Assembly: GCA_012934845.2 (NCBI GenBank)
Contig: WNNJ02003491.1
Coordinates: 1 to 64,000 of the forward strand
DNA: 64,000 bases
Direction: 5' to 3'
From: Pomphorhynchus laevis
Lineage: Eukaryota; Acanthocephala; Palaeacanthocephala; Echinorhynchida; Pomphorhynchidae
Part shown: piece by piece, positions 23,967-35,439 of the stretch
Position numbering within the stretch: position 1 is the first letter of the stretch
Layout of the letters: every line of letters begins with the position of its first letter
Position numbers and translations under genes: made by a program
The notes under the pieces: model-generated
Databases searched by the model: none
What the model was told of the DNA's origin: nothing
The model's input: the letters and a program-made list of their open reading frames with translations, nothing else

Positions 23967-24440
23967 TAAGTAAAATACATACAACTCCTTTAACATGCGT
24001 TTCAAATCAGGTTTTATGTATTTTTTTTAAATACTCAGTACAGTTCCACTATAGTAAAATGTCTGTGAGCACAAAAGAAACAGCTTTTAGAAATTAATCT
24101 CCTTATAAAGTACAATAACTACAAGCCAGAAATCATTTACATATTTTGTAATAAGACATATTAAATATGTAAATGTGGTAATCTTCAATAAAGCGATTGA
24201 TAACCTAGTATTTCAATAAAGTGATTTATATTTTCGGATTATTTCCCTCGACTCAACATTGCAGAGACCAAAATGTATGTCATTGATGCTTTGTAATAAA
24301 ATTCATTAAGACAGATTTATCGCGACTCAACGTTACATCCACTAGGCTGGCTGCTCAAGTGGTGTGGATATACAATTATGTATATTACTTTTGGTAGGGG
24401 ATCGTATTCTAACAATCTATTAGAAACCTACTTTATGTAT
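23967..24440. other. Spacer, no gene seen
   Basis: AT-rich DNA between the LINE-A fragment and the hairpin repeats. No supported coding or RNA feature. Confidence 0.5.
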
Positions 24441-24444
24441 GTGA

Positions 24445-24640
24445 TCCGCTAGTTGGATCACACGAATAGGACGAATAGCAAATAGGACGAATAACAACTA
24501 GCGGATCACGAATGTAATAAGCTAGTTGGATCACACGAATAGGACGCTACCAATAAGTCTAAATGGGTCTCATCAGCTGCTGACCCATACCTACATTTCA
24601 CGCTGATGAGACCCACCCAGGCTGATTAGTAGCGTCCTGC
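24445..24640. repeat. Hairpin repeat block with GATCCGCTAGTTG inverted repeats
   Basis: Inverted arms GTGATCCGCTAGTTG and CAACTAGCGGATCAC flank repeated AATAGGACGAAT units at about 24445-24508. An adjacent 98-bp hairpin at 24541-24638 has ends AGGACGCTAC / GTAGCGTCCT and inner arms GGGTCTCATCAG / CTGATGAGACCC. It looks like a short foldback element. Confidence 0.6.
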
Positions 24641-24787
24641 TGTATTAAGAATAAGAACAATACATGTGAGGATAACGTCGTTAGTGACATTGTCATTAAC
24701 GTCATTAATGACATTTGTAGTTAGGCTTTGAAATGGCATATAAAGTTTACATCCATTAAATTGTAAACATATAATAAGGGTAGAAAT

Positions 24788-24852
24788 GTGAAATGTAGGT
24801 CTGGGTCAGCAGCTGATAAGACCCACCCAGGCTGATTAGTAGATTCTCGCTG
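24788..24852 (+). repeat. Second copy of the hairpin repeat core
   Basis: It shares TGAAATGTAGGT, GGGTCAGCAGCTGAT and CCCAGGCTGATTAGTAG with the 24541-24638 hairpin, in a shortened arrangement. The rest of 24853-25150 holds nothing I can support. Confidence 0.6.
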
Positions 24853-25151
24853 CATCACAAATATTTTGTTCTATTTAAAAATGTAATGAATTTTAATAAC
24901 AAAGAATTTTTGTCAATTTTACAATGTTTTAGAATTCAGATTAAAGGTCATGAGCAAAAACTGTTTTGCTTATTACAGGAAAACTGGACTAAAGAGTTTA
25001 GACAACTAAGAAATATTTTGATAAAAAAACAAATGTTATCGACAAAAATAACTTGAATAAAACTCTAAAATAGTTTTTAATAAAGTAATCATTTTGATCC
25101 AGGTTTCAGGTTGTTTGGGCATTTATCAAAAACTCTAATTTTAATTTTAAT

Positions 25152-25690
25152 CGCCAATTCTCCAATTGGCGATTGGAGAATTCGCCAATTCTCCAAAATC
25201 CATCATCCTACCCCTACAACGAACGGATAATCAACACCGCCGTTCGAGTGCTCTTTCGTCTCCGTCGTTTCGACCACACATCCACATATCTTGCCCAACT
25301 ATCCTGGCCCACCATCCACATCCGCATCAAACTCCGCCTTCTTCTCGTTACTTTTCGTCTCATCGCTGCCGGTTCTTCATCGTTCATCAACCTTCCTTTC
25401 TTAGACGACACTCGCCCCACCTCGCTATCGCTGCGTTCCCGTCATACCCTCTTACTCCACGTTCCTATTTACTCCAACAACTACGGTATCCGATCCTTTC
25501 TCGTCGCCTCACTCGCCTGGAATCAACTCCCTCTCGACGTCCGCCGCGCTCCCTCCTTTATCACATTCAAACACATACTTCGTTCACCTTCTCGACACCT
25601 GATTTACAGTTTTGCTTTGTTGTGGTCATGTAAGCGTGCGCTGGCACGCATTTGCCACGTTAAAATAAATCTTTTTTTAATTAAAATTTA
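25152..25690 (+). pseudogene. LINE-B 3' fragment (C-terminal end of ORF2)
   Basis: A 5'-truncated copy of a CR1/Jockey-like LINE. It encodes the post-RT tail: SPKSIILPLQR, then INTAVRVLFRLRRFDHTST, WPTIHIRIKLRLLLVTFRLI and SLAWNQLPLDVRRAPS. The reading frame is interrupted. The 3' end carries a stem-loop (25634-25649) and a T/A-rich tail. The truncation point at 25152-25182 is a local foldback (CGCCAATT/AATTGGCG). Other copies lie at 30262-31380, 43495-44385, 45141-45333 and 58537-59697. Confidence 0.85.
25634..25649 (+). repeat. 3'-terminal stem-loop of LINE-B
   Basis: A perfect 6-bp stem GCGTGC/GCACGC with a GCTG loop, followed by ATTTGCCAC and the A-rich tail. The same hairpin sits at the 3' end of each LINE-B copy reaching the end, and of LINE-C. 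It is probably the RNA signal bound by the reverse transcriptase (inferred). Confidence 0.75.
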
Positions 25691-25782
25691 AAATTACCAT
25701 TTTGATAAATAGTTATTGTCATCTATAAAGTTTTCAACTGGAAATCTCAAATGATCAAAACCACAGTTCTCTTTTTGAAAAA

Positions 25783-26401
25783 TCAATTATGAATTTTGTT
25801 AACTATACTGATCCGTTCATCGTAACCGCATCCAACTATTATCAGTAACGCATTTAAGCATTTTTTACGCACCGAAATATCTCGACAGGTAAGATATCGA
25901 ATAATAACAGCTCGAAGATACTCAATATTTGGTTCAGCACAAGCAAAAAGTTTATCATTTAATTCATTCAAACGATTTTGTAACGTTGAAACTTCATTAG
26001 CTCGACGTAACTCCAGCTCTCTTAGTTCGTTGAGAAGGCTACTTCGCTCGTTTTGCAAATGATTCAATTCCGATTTCGATCTGTACTTTTGCTCTGTTAA
26101 TAGTATCCCTGCATTGCTGGTTAACGGACCAGCTCTTTGTATGAGCGATCTCCATCCATCTGCGTCAATATTTCTTTCTCTGATCATTTGTTCTACACGC
26201 TTTTCCAACTTCTCGATATGTTGATAAGCAGAACGCATGTCGTCACGATAATTAGATAACAGACCATTGATCTGATCTCGAACGTCGTTCTTATGTTCTT
26301 CATTCTCAACGCTAGTATAATTCCTGGATAATTGTTCGATTCCGATATTGTTCAATACATTACTCATATTATGGTGGGTAGTTTGTAAACTCTTGTCTAC
26401 A
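25783..26401 (-). CDS. Golgin last exon with GRIP domain (exon E)
   Basis: The terminal coding exon of a coiled-coil protein that would attach to the trans-Golgi through its GRIP domain. It begins one base into a codon after the acceptor CATAG at the 26402 side and ends at a stop at 25783. The first two thirds are heptad-rich coiled coil (EKLEKRVEQMIRE, NELRELELRRANEV, LNELNDKLF). The C terminus PNIEYLRAVIIRYLTCRD matches the GRIP consensus, including the tyrosine used to bind Arl1, and resembles golgin-97 (FEYLKHVVLKFMSCRE). The one-base start matches the two-base end of exon D at 33474. The first internal ATG (26367) need not be used. Confidence 0.8.
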
Positions 26402-27449
26402 CTATGAACTATGATGAAAAATAAATTTCAGAATTTAATTGATATTTCATACGACAAACTGGCCTCATTTTATGACAAACTACCCATAAATTATTAATAA
26501 TTATTTAATAATTAGGAAATAAATCTGTTAGAAACTCCAAATTAGGAGTTTCCAACAGATTCTGTACACGATTCAGAATAAAGTTTATTGATATCTAAAG
26601 ATTAATTTAATAAAGAAAACTCTTCAATTAGTTTATTTCTCAGTATAAATATTTGGAATTATAATATTATTATTAAGAATTATAATTTGAAATTAACAAA
26701 TAATTATTGAACATTTCTTAACAATAATTATGCAATAATATAATAATATATTATATAATAATTATTAAATATAATATAATAAAAATATGTTAAATTATAA
26801 ATTTATTTTACACTTTCGAGCTCTGCTAAGATTTAATGGTCAATAACACGATCTTTAGCCTGAAGTATGAAAATATTTATCGATTTTAGTATTAAAATAT
26901 TGATGTAATCGAGATCAATATTTGATTGAATTAACAAAAAAAATGTGATTTGTCATTAAATTGTATGATCAATCATTTAATTATGATAAATATTCGGTTA
27001 AATTAGTATAAATAAATTTTTATTATTTAAATATTATTATTTAAAAATTGTTTCCTTAAAAATGCTTTGATCAGAAAAATTTAGAGTTTTCCAAATCTTA
27101 TAGCTCGAGCATAACTGAATGCAATGCAATTGTTTAAAATATCGAATCTTACATTATTTGAAATGAAATCTAAAATCATCTAATACCTGTTAAATATTAA
27201 TAGAATTAAATATAATCAAACTTAAATTTTAATATTTTCATTAAAATATAAACTATTTTTGAAGAAAATATATATATATTTTAAAAACAAATTTTCATAA
27301 AAATTAAAATATTGATTTTATTAAGATCAATATTTGATTGAATTAGCATAAATAAATGTAAAATTTTAATCAAAACATATCTAATTATGTGACATTTAAT
27401 TTCAATTTAATTCTAGAGTGAGTTTTACAAAAAAGCAGTGAGTCATTTT

Positions 27450-27945
27450 AGTCACTTCAGTGAGTCATGTTAGTGACTTCAGTGAGTCATTTTAGTGATT
27501 AAATGAGTCAGTTTAGTCACTTCAGTGAGTCATTTTAGTGATTAAATGAGTCATTTTAGTCAGTTCAGTGAGTCATTTTAGTGATTAAATGAGTCATTTT
27601 AGTCACTTCAGTGAGTCATTTTAGTGATTAAATGAGTCATTTTAGTCACTTCATTGAATCATTTTAGTGATCAAATGAGTCATTTTAGTCACTTCAGTGA
27701 ATCATTTTAGAGATTAAATGAGTCATTTTAGTCACTTCAGTGAGTCATTTTAGTGATTAAATGAGTCATTTTAGTGATTAAATAAGTAATTTTAGTGATT
27801 AAATAAGTCATTTTAGTGATTAAATGAGTCATTTTAGTCAGTTCAGTGAGTCATTTTAGTGATTAAATGAGTCATTTTAGTCACTTCAGTGAGTCATTTT
27901 AGTGATTAAATGAGTCATTTTAGTCACTTCAGTGAGTCACTTTTT
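27450..27945 (+). repeat. Minisatellite with about 20 TGAGTCA motifs
   Basis: A tandem array of about 21-bp half-units of two alternating types: ATTTTAGTCACTTCAGTGAG and ATTTTAGTGATTAAATGAG, each followed by TC. In places they alternate strictly, giving a 42-bp higher-order unit. By eye, about 20 exact copies of TGAGTCA are present, the palindromic AP-1/bZIP consensus. Degenerate units (GAATCA, AAGTCA, AAGTAA) are scattered inside. Confidence 0.9.
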
Positions 27946-28189
27946 AATGACTTTATTGCTTAAATGCAAACAATTATGGCATTTTCGAAGGACAAACAAG
28001 ACTACAGTGCAAATTTACAAAAAATTAAAACAGCAGTTGAAATTTATAAGTTTATATTTTGCGCAAAATTCTTAAGTTAACGAGTATTATGTGTAATGTA
28101 AGCTCAAACGCATTGTGTTAACGCAAAACGTGACGGCGGAGCGATCAAAGGATTCAAGAAAATCGATTTTTCCTGCTAATGCAGAAAAA

Positions 28190-31100
28190 AGGTAAGTAGT
28201 GATTTAATTTCTGATTATATTTCTGAGAAGGAGCTTCCCCCGGTATCTAAGCTAGCCAATCTAGTGATAATTAAATTGTTGGTGCCTCTGAAAAAGGCAG
28301 ATTCTGTTTAATATCTTTCGAAGAGGATTTACAGACCAATAAAAAAAGCGAATTTTGTTTAGTGCTATAAAATATTACGAGTCAGAGATTAAAATCTCTT
28401 TCACCACACACGCTTTGTCGAAGTCGTATATTAACTATTTCATAATCATACATTCGGAACTAGCTACAATTTCGTCTAAACCTATCCTTGCCACATTATA
28501 GATTAACAATATTCTATCTTTCATCTCAGATGAAGGTTTATCGATTCTAGGCAACGAGTTCAATATCTCTAATGTCCGTTTCATAAAAGGAAACAAAGGA
28601 TTCCCCATACCGGTGGTGTTTTGCAATGCCCCGGTAGATATAGCTCAGAATCTATCGAACTCGTCTTGTAACCCTATTACGGGATAGAACTTGGAATTTT
28701 CAAAGTAGAAACCAACTCACTAACACACCCACTGCAACAATTGTCGCCAGTGTGGGCATTGGTCTGCTTGATGTTCCCTACTCCAGAATTGCGGGGTGTG
28801 TGGCACATCTAATATTCATACGGAGAGATGTGAAAATAAACCATGCTGCTCAAACTGTGGAAGTAAGCACCCCGCATGGTCGAAACATGTAAATTCTTCA
28901 AGGATTACCAGAAGAGACACCGATGCGCGAAACCTAAACCGACTAGTTTCGTACAGGCCGACTCGCTTGTTAAAAAAGACGACAGGCTGTCAGATTTAGA
29001 AATCCTTAAATTAATCGAAGAGAAACATCAGGCCTCAATGGTCTGTCTAGAAAACTTGGTCAAGAATTTGGTAGGACAATTGACAGAGTTCTTCCGATCT
29101 CCTCCGGCTGGAAAAAGCAACAATCCAAGGAAGACACTCAAATCTAAAAAACGAACAGGTACTAAGCAGAGTAGTACACCAATGAAGCTTACCTGCAAGA
29201 ACTTACTTTAGGAAGTCGCAAATACAGAGGAAAATGAAGATAATTTCCCTGAGCAAAGGGACTTCTCCTGTAGGAACAGGGAGTGGAAAGGGCAACCTTT
29301 CCGCCTTTTGTTCTGACTAGGTGAAAAGCGTCCTACTCTGGTTACATTAACGCAATGGGAAGTTCTCAAGAGCCTTTTTCACTGAACATTCTTCAGTGGA
29401 ATTCGGGAGGTGCTGTCACCCTTAGGCTTTTATCTGGTAGATATGCAGATGTTATAGTGCTTCAGAAGACGCGGTGTATCCGTCTAACCCAGGACATTAC
29501 TCGATTTGTCCTAAAACATATTTACATCCAATATACTGCGTGCATAACCCCTCCACGCTCATCTTCTTCACAAGGCTTTTTAAGCTTAGTTAAGTGCTCG
29601 TTAAGGTTTCCCTCTTATTAAACTACTTGTTTCCAGCTTTTTCTTATTTAGTTATATCAGTTGACAAGAACTGTAAACGCATCAGCATAGTCAATGTCTA
29701 CATACGATCAGGGGAGATTCACAAGAACCGTGACCGCATGGACCGAATTTTAGGTAGCGGCTATGACATGCTACTCGGTGACTTCAACAACAGAATTGGT
29801 TGTTGGATTAATGAGCACTCAGCAGGGCCAGGAACAACTATCTTATACACAAATCACCAACCCCTACCCTTAATTGCTCTACAACAAATTCACTCTTCGA
29901 CATATTATTGCTGCTAAATTGGATATGGTTGTTAAACAAACCTGCACAAGGCAGTTGCGGTAACAGCTGACAACCTGTCATGACCTAATACGCTGGCGGC
30001 TAGGGGAAGATACGTTGCTTAGAAGGTTTTACTATGATCACATTAGAGTGACCTTTTTACATGCAGCTATCCAACTCTTCCCCAGGATTGGGAATGAGAG
30101 CTTGACCGAATTTAATTCCTACGTCTCTTCGTAAGCTACCGGTATACTTTCAACTACCTGTATGGTCGCATTTACAGTCCCAATCCAACAAAATTCAAGG
30201 TCTTTGGAAAAATACCACACCTTCCCAATCTCTCTGCTTCCTTCATGCAGGTTCTCTTGAATTAAAAAAGAGATTTATTTAATGTGGCAAATGCGTGCCA
30301 GCACACGCTTACATGACCACAACAAAACAAAAATGTAAATCATGTGTCAAGAAAGTGTGAACGGAGGAGGTGTTTGAATGTGATAAAAAAGGGAGCGCGG
30401 CGGACGTCGAGAGGGAGTTGATTCCAGGCGAGTGAGGCGGCGACGAGGAAGGATCGGAGACCGTAGTTGTTGGAGTAATTAGGAAAGTGGAGTAAGAGGG
30501 TATGACGTGAACGCAGCGATAGCGAGGTGGCGCGAGTGTCGTCTAAGGAAGGTTGATGAACGATGGGGAGCCGACAGCGATGAGACGAAAAGTAACGAGA
30601 AGAAGGCGGAGTTTGATGCGGATGTGGATGGTGGGCCAGGAGAGTTGGGCAAAATATGTGGATGTGTAGTCGAAGCGACGGAGACGAAAGAGCACTCGGA
30701 CGGCGGAGTTGATTATGCGTTGTAGGGGTAGGATGATGGATTTTGGAGAATTGGCGAAAAGGCTAAGGCAGTAGTCGATTTTAGGAAAAAGAAGCGTTAA
30801 AAGAAGAGACATACAAGAACGGAAGTCGATAAGGGGGCGGATACGGCGGATGTCACGGAGAATTAAGTTAGACGAGCGAACCTTGTCACGGACGAAGGGT
30901 TTAAGATAAAGTTGATCATCGAAATGGAAGCCTAAGAAAGTCAGATTGTGGACTTTGGGGATGATTGATGAGGCAAAATATACAGTGGGAGGAGATATGT
31001 TTGGTTTACGGTGGAGGATCCACATTATTTTAGACTTGTCGGGGTTTAGAACGAGATGGAGATTGGAGAGACGTTTGTAGATAGAAGAAAGACAGTTGGA

Positions 31101-32990
31101 GGCAGAAATGCTGATATCGTGTGTGTGATGTGCGGGTTCATGAGCATAGATGAGGATGTAATCGGTGTATTGCATGACGTTAAAGGAAAAAGGTTTGATA
31201 AACGGCGAGAGATCGCCAAATAGAAGAGAGAAAAGCAGGGGACCTAGGACTGAACTTTGTGGGACCCCGCAAAAGATAGGGATAGGAGAGGATGATGATG
31301 AATTAGAACAGACGCGAAAGGAAAGGTCGGATAGATATAAGGCAAACCATGCTACGGAGGAAGAATAAAAGCCGTAATTACATAGATTTGATACTGGAGT
31401 TCTAGGTATAGGCTCCAACTTAGTAGAAACAAGACGAGTATTATTGCTTGTCTTAGTCCATCTCAGTCTTTTTTCTGGAAGATATTCAAGAATGATAAGT
31501 TTGTCTGCTGGCGAGAGATGACATCGAGTTAGGTTGGTAGCGTAGGCCTTGAAACAGTTTTGGAGGAGTCAATAGCCCTACATAATTATGGAGCCACTCT
31601 CCCTAGCTAATCCCACCTTGGAGTGATTTCAGGAGCAACACTTATACGTTACATATATTCTTAACTCCTGGGGTCATCTTTCGGGCACCTCTAAAAACCG
31701 TCGCTCCACTCTGTTCTCGAGTTTGTCAGCTTTTTACAGTCAATCAAAGAAGAAAAGTGACCGTCACAATGCTTTTAGCCTCACCACCCGGTGTAGCCAC
31801 TATTAAATATTAGCCGATGTATATTTTTACTGAAGGAAAAATCGATTTCATGTCTCAAAGACCTGCGGTTTATTTCAATTCAAAATTCTCTTATCTCCAT
31901 CTACGAAAAAGCGCTTGCGCGTAGAATCCGCGACCATTTAAATAGGTTTAACTTAATCCGACCGAGTTTTCATGGATTTGTCAAAAAGCGCTCGGTTCAT
32001 TCAGCAATTGGTGAAGTAAATCAGTTTTATTAGGATAACATTCATCAGCTTGCTGTGGCGGTTTTTCTTGACTTTTTTGCTACATTTGACCTCATCTCCA
32101 TTCCCTTCGTTATCTCCGCTCTAGGGTCCCTTGGGGTGCATGCGAGAATTGTTAACAGGGTGGAGAGATTGCTGTAAATCGAGTGGTTATACAATGGAAA
32201 CAACCATGATGCACGTCAGTTCTACCCTATTACAGGTGTGCTTCAAGGTCCCACTCTTTCTCCTATCTTATATCTTCTAGCTCCATTTTTCTTTTCAAGA
32301 CTTTTGAACGTGATCAACATCTCGCTGTACACGATGATGATACCACAACTTTGCTTTATGAACGCAGGTGCAAAGATGTAGTCTCGAACATCAGCCGTTT
32401 CTTTTTAAGATTAAAAGATCTGTTACCCCCATCTAATCTTATATTAAACTCTAATAAATCGCAGGTGGTCGTCTTTCATGGCTGCCCTGCTACAAAAAAG
32501 TAAGCTTAAGAGACTAGCACTCTCTGCACTCTTCTCCATTTTGAAGTCTCGACCACTCCCCATATTCACGAGTCGAGTACAATATCTCGGATACACCGTT
32601 ACGGTTAATTTTTCGGTGAAAGCTGACCTGGATAGACTTAAACGTATCTTGAAGAGAGCTAGGTGGGCTCTAAAACAGGCCCAGCATATGTCATTGAACG
32701 GGAAAACCCAAGTACGCCTTTGGGGTACTTAAGATTAGTCTTATTCTCTAGAGGACGTCCTCCAGAGCAAATACTAAAGTTTCTCAAGCTCCTCATCTCG
32801 AGATTACTGACCATAGTCCGACTCGGCTAGACTCTTAGAGGATAGACCCCGAATGGTTCAGTCTTAAGGCAGCGCGCTGGTGCGGACGGGGGCTCGGATT
32901 CCTCTGGACCTGAGACCGAAATGGTTGAAGAGGAAGATAGATTAAGTCGATAAGAATAAAAAAATAAAAGTACTTTTTTCTTAACTCTGT
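28190..32990 (+). pseudogene. LINE-A copy 2, broken and split by LINE-B
   Basis: A nearly full-length but dead plus-strand copy. ORF1 remains lie at about 28200-29210, with ELPPVSKL near 28232 and zinc knuckles near 28740-28900 (CSNCGSKHPAWSK). ORF2 begins near 29355 (SQEPFSLNILQWNSGG) and shows LLGDFNN near 29775. It is interrupted by a LINE-B at about 30262-31380, then resumes at about 31388 and runs to YLGYTVTV and the C terminus near 32920. Many stops and shifts are present, so it is much older than copy 1. Confidence 0.85.
30262..31380 (-). pseudogene. LINE-B copy nested in LINE-A copy 2
   Basis: A minus-strand 5'-truncated LINE-B. It holds RT motifs GVPQSSVLGPLLFSLLFGDLS and MQYTDYILIYAHEPAHHTHD (the catalytic block, altered from YADD), then FLGFHFDDQLYLKPFVRDKVRS and the family tail. 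The 3' stem-loop is at 30293-30308. LINE-A sequence matching the ORF2 linker (before and after SNEYWSTRY) lies on both sides, showing insertion into an existing LINE-A. The frame covering RT to tail (31418-30543) is open for 291 codons, longer than in the other short LINE-B copies. Confidence 0.85.
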
Positions 32991-33473
32991 TGTGTTGTTT
33001 TTGCTTTCTCTAGATAATTATTGGTTGTATTGTTAAGAAACCTTTATTATTTTTGTAATGTAAGCTTTTAGAATAACTACTTTGATATACGAATTCGCAT
33101 AAATATACACATTTGTGATTGCATATGAATTTAACGATGCACAGCAACGAGTGTCGAATATTCAAAACTTAACGTGAAGGTAGTATTTCAATTCATTATC
33201 TTATTGCAAGAAATAAGATAATTCTTTATCATCACGTGCACATAGGATAATAGCTCGTTATGTCTCATCTACATTAACATTATTTGAATAGGAAAATATT
33301 CAAATTACATGTAAAACAGGTCAACATACGATTATCCGTTTGAATTGAAGTATTTGTAAGTATAATCTCCGGAAGACATTCACTGCTCTTAGATGTACTA
33401 TTTGTTACGTGGTTTTCGAATTTATCGCTGAACAATTAACTTAACTTATCTAGAAAAAATAAAATCCAAATAC

Positions 33474-33625
33474 CGTGAATTTTCTTTAATAATTTGTGTC
33501 ATTGCGAGATTTTCACGCTGCAATGCAGATATCCACATATCTCGTTCATCTATCTGTTGCTTCATTTCGCATACTCGTTTTTTAAAGCATTGCTCATCAT
33601 CCAAAAGCTTTTGATTAAAATGATT
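33474..33625 (-). CDS. Golgin coiled-coil exon D
   Basis: A 152-base exon coding NHFNQKLLDDEQCFKKRVCE... to IIKENS. The acceptor is TTCGGTAG before AATCATTTT, and the donor is CACG followed by GTATTTGG. It enters at phase 0 and leaves with two bases of a codon, which the single starting base of exon E completes (Arg). The peptide is a typical coiled coil rich in K, E, Q and D. It is isolated from repeats. Confidence 0.7.
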
Positions 33626-35350
33626 CTACCGAATAAAGGCAAATAAATTATTATTTATTATTTATATAATATTATTTATTACATTATTTATTATTTATCA
33701 CAAATTATGCAATAATTTATACAATTTATTGTATTATAAATAAAGTGTGTTGATTGTGCATTCCTAAGTCAAGCAAAAATATTGTTCATCAACAAATACT
33801 ATAAAGATATTTAAATTGTGGAAATTATGTTTTAAAATAATTATGCTCTAATAAATTTAATTTATAATCAATTTAATTTTGAATTTAAAGTTAATATAAC
33901 GTTAATGCAATGATATTATTACATATTCCAATTGAATATGTAATATTCAATTGATTAGAATATCAATTGAATATTAATATATAATATTATATTAATATTA
34001 TTATTTTTTGGTTAGAATATTCCAATCAAACAATTAATTCTTTGATTTTTATGGAAAAATAAAACGCAGAATAAAGACAAAATCATTAGCAACCCGTTAT
34101 TAACTCGAATATTGTGTAAGTAATGATTAGTAAAGTTTCCATTAATGTAATTAATATGTAAAGTTTCATGCAAAAATAGAATATAACCATAGTCAACGAT
34201 AAAATGCTAATACTCGAATTCAGTACGAGTGTGTAAAAAACTTAAATTAACGGCAGGACTACTGTTGTGAGTAAGTTGAACATTTGTTTTGATATCACAA
34301 GACAATATAATCAATTTAAAAGCAAATAAGAAGTTTACGATATAATAGGATGTAATCTTTTGAGTATCCAAAGAAATTCAAAATGCTTGTTGTCTCTATA
34401 GGATATTGTGTAAGAAGCTTATTTAATGGCCGAAACTAAGTATTCCCTAATTATCAAGTTACAATAAGTTAGCAAAAGGCTGCTTTGCCGTTAAATCGCA
34501 ATAATCTTAGCTGCTTCAATCTTGACTGTTTTAAAACTGACTCAATGGGCAACACGTCATTCTGTAAATATAAAAGTTGAAAACAAAATACTCATAATTT
34601 TAACATCTTGATTTTTGTTTTTCTGATAACTCAAATGTTTATCTCAGCTTTTTTAACTCAAATTGACAAAAAAATATCAAGAAATTTTTTATTTTGAAAC
34701 AAAATATAAATGAGCTTTAATATTTCGATAACTGCTGCAAAATCTGGAGGAAGATTTTATTCATGGAGACATCAGCTATTGAAATAAAAAAGTTTTTTTC
34801 GTTACGCAATAATAAAATTACTATTTCGTTCAAGTACAATTTATACAACGAATAATAAAATGTTCAATTATATTTTAATGAAAAGCAATACAGCACATTT
34901 CAATATTTAAACTAGCCATATCCAACTATAACGACATTTATTGCTCAAAAATCACCATTTTCCATATTTGTTGTGATATCATCTTCATAACCAGATATAT
35001 TTTCATCAGTCAACTTTAATCCAAGATTGTAATAATATATAATTTATTACAATACACTGAGGATGATACCATTGTATGCATATCAAAAATTCCATCCAAT
35101 TACAGATCAATAAACATTACAGTCTTCTGATCATTTCGAGGCAGAAAAAATGAACATATCAGTCTTTCAGTAATTTGGTATTAACACGTTTCTCATTCTA
35201 TGTTTCAAAGGCATTGAACAATTAATGATCAGTGTTTAGGTTATAATTACGATTAGATTAATATGAAACCCCGTTATAAATTACCTTTTTATGATAATGT
35301 AGCATGTTTTCATTAGCACAGATGATTCTTACTTTAAATCCTTTCTAAAT
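33626..35350. other. Golgin intron segment, AT-rich, no feature
   Basis: The start of the 8.6-kb intron between exons C and D (33626-42243). No coding, RNA or repeat feature that I can support before the Penelope-like sequences begin. Confidence 0.5.
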
Positions 35351-35431
35351 TATGTAATTTATAGGAACAAAGGAAAATTAAACACCAAGAGATTTTTCAA
35401 TATTTCAATGGCAACTGCCATTGAAATATTG
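35350..35431 (+). repeat. Penelope-associated terminal repeat with perfect hairpin
   Basis: The segment starting TTTATAGGAACAAAGGAAAA ends in a perfect 16-bp stem with a 2-base loop at 35398-35431 (CAATATTTCAATGGCA and its complement). Inverted copies of the segment lie at about 36666-36778 and 37207-37307. Their position beside a Penelope-like ORF suggests pLTR remnants. Confidence 0.65.
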
Positions 35432-35439
35432 CAATAGTT

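Larger units (their letters stand above)
26402..33473 (-). other. Golgin intron between exons D and E, filled with repeats
   Basis: A 7.1-kb intron. 26402-27415 and 27950-28190 are plain AT-rich DNA with nothing recognisable. The minisatellite (27450-27945) and the LINE-A/LINE-B nest (28190-32990) fill most of the rest. 33000-33473 shows no feature. Confidence 0.65.

Noticed and set aside
24445-24510. Hammerhead ribozyme from AATAGGACGAAT units
   Set aside because: GAAT replaces GAAA and no CTGATGA lies in the right position on either strand.
25214-25420. Arginine-rich minus-strand frame
   Set aside because: It is the antisense shadow of the LINE-B tail. The same kind of shadow appears opposite every LINE-B copy.
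27450-27945. CRISPR-like regular repeats
   Set aside because: Units are contiguous with no unique spacers, and the DNA is clearly eukaryotic. It is a minisatellite.
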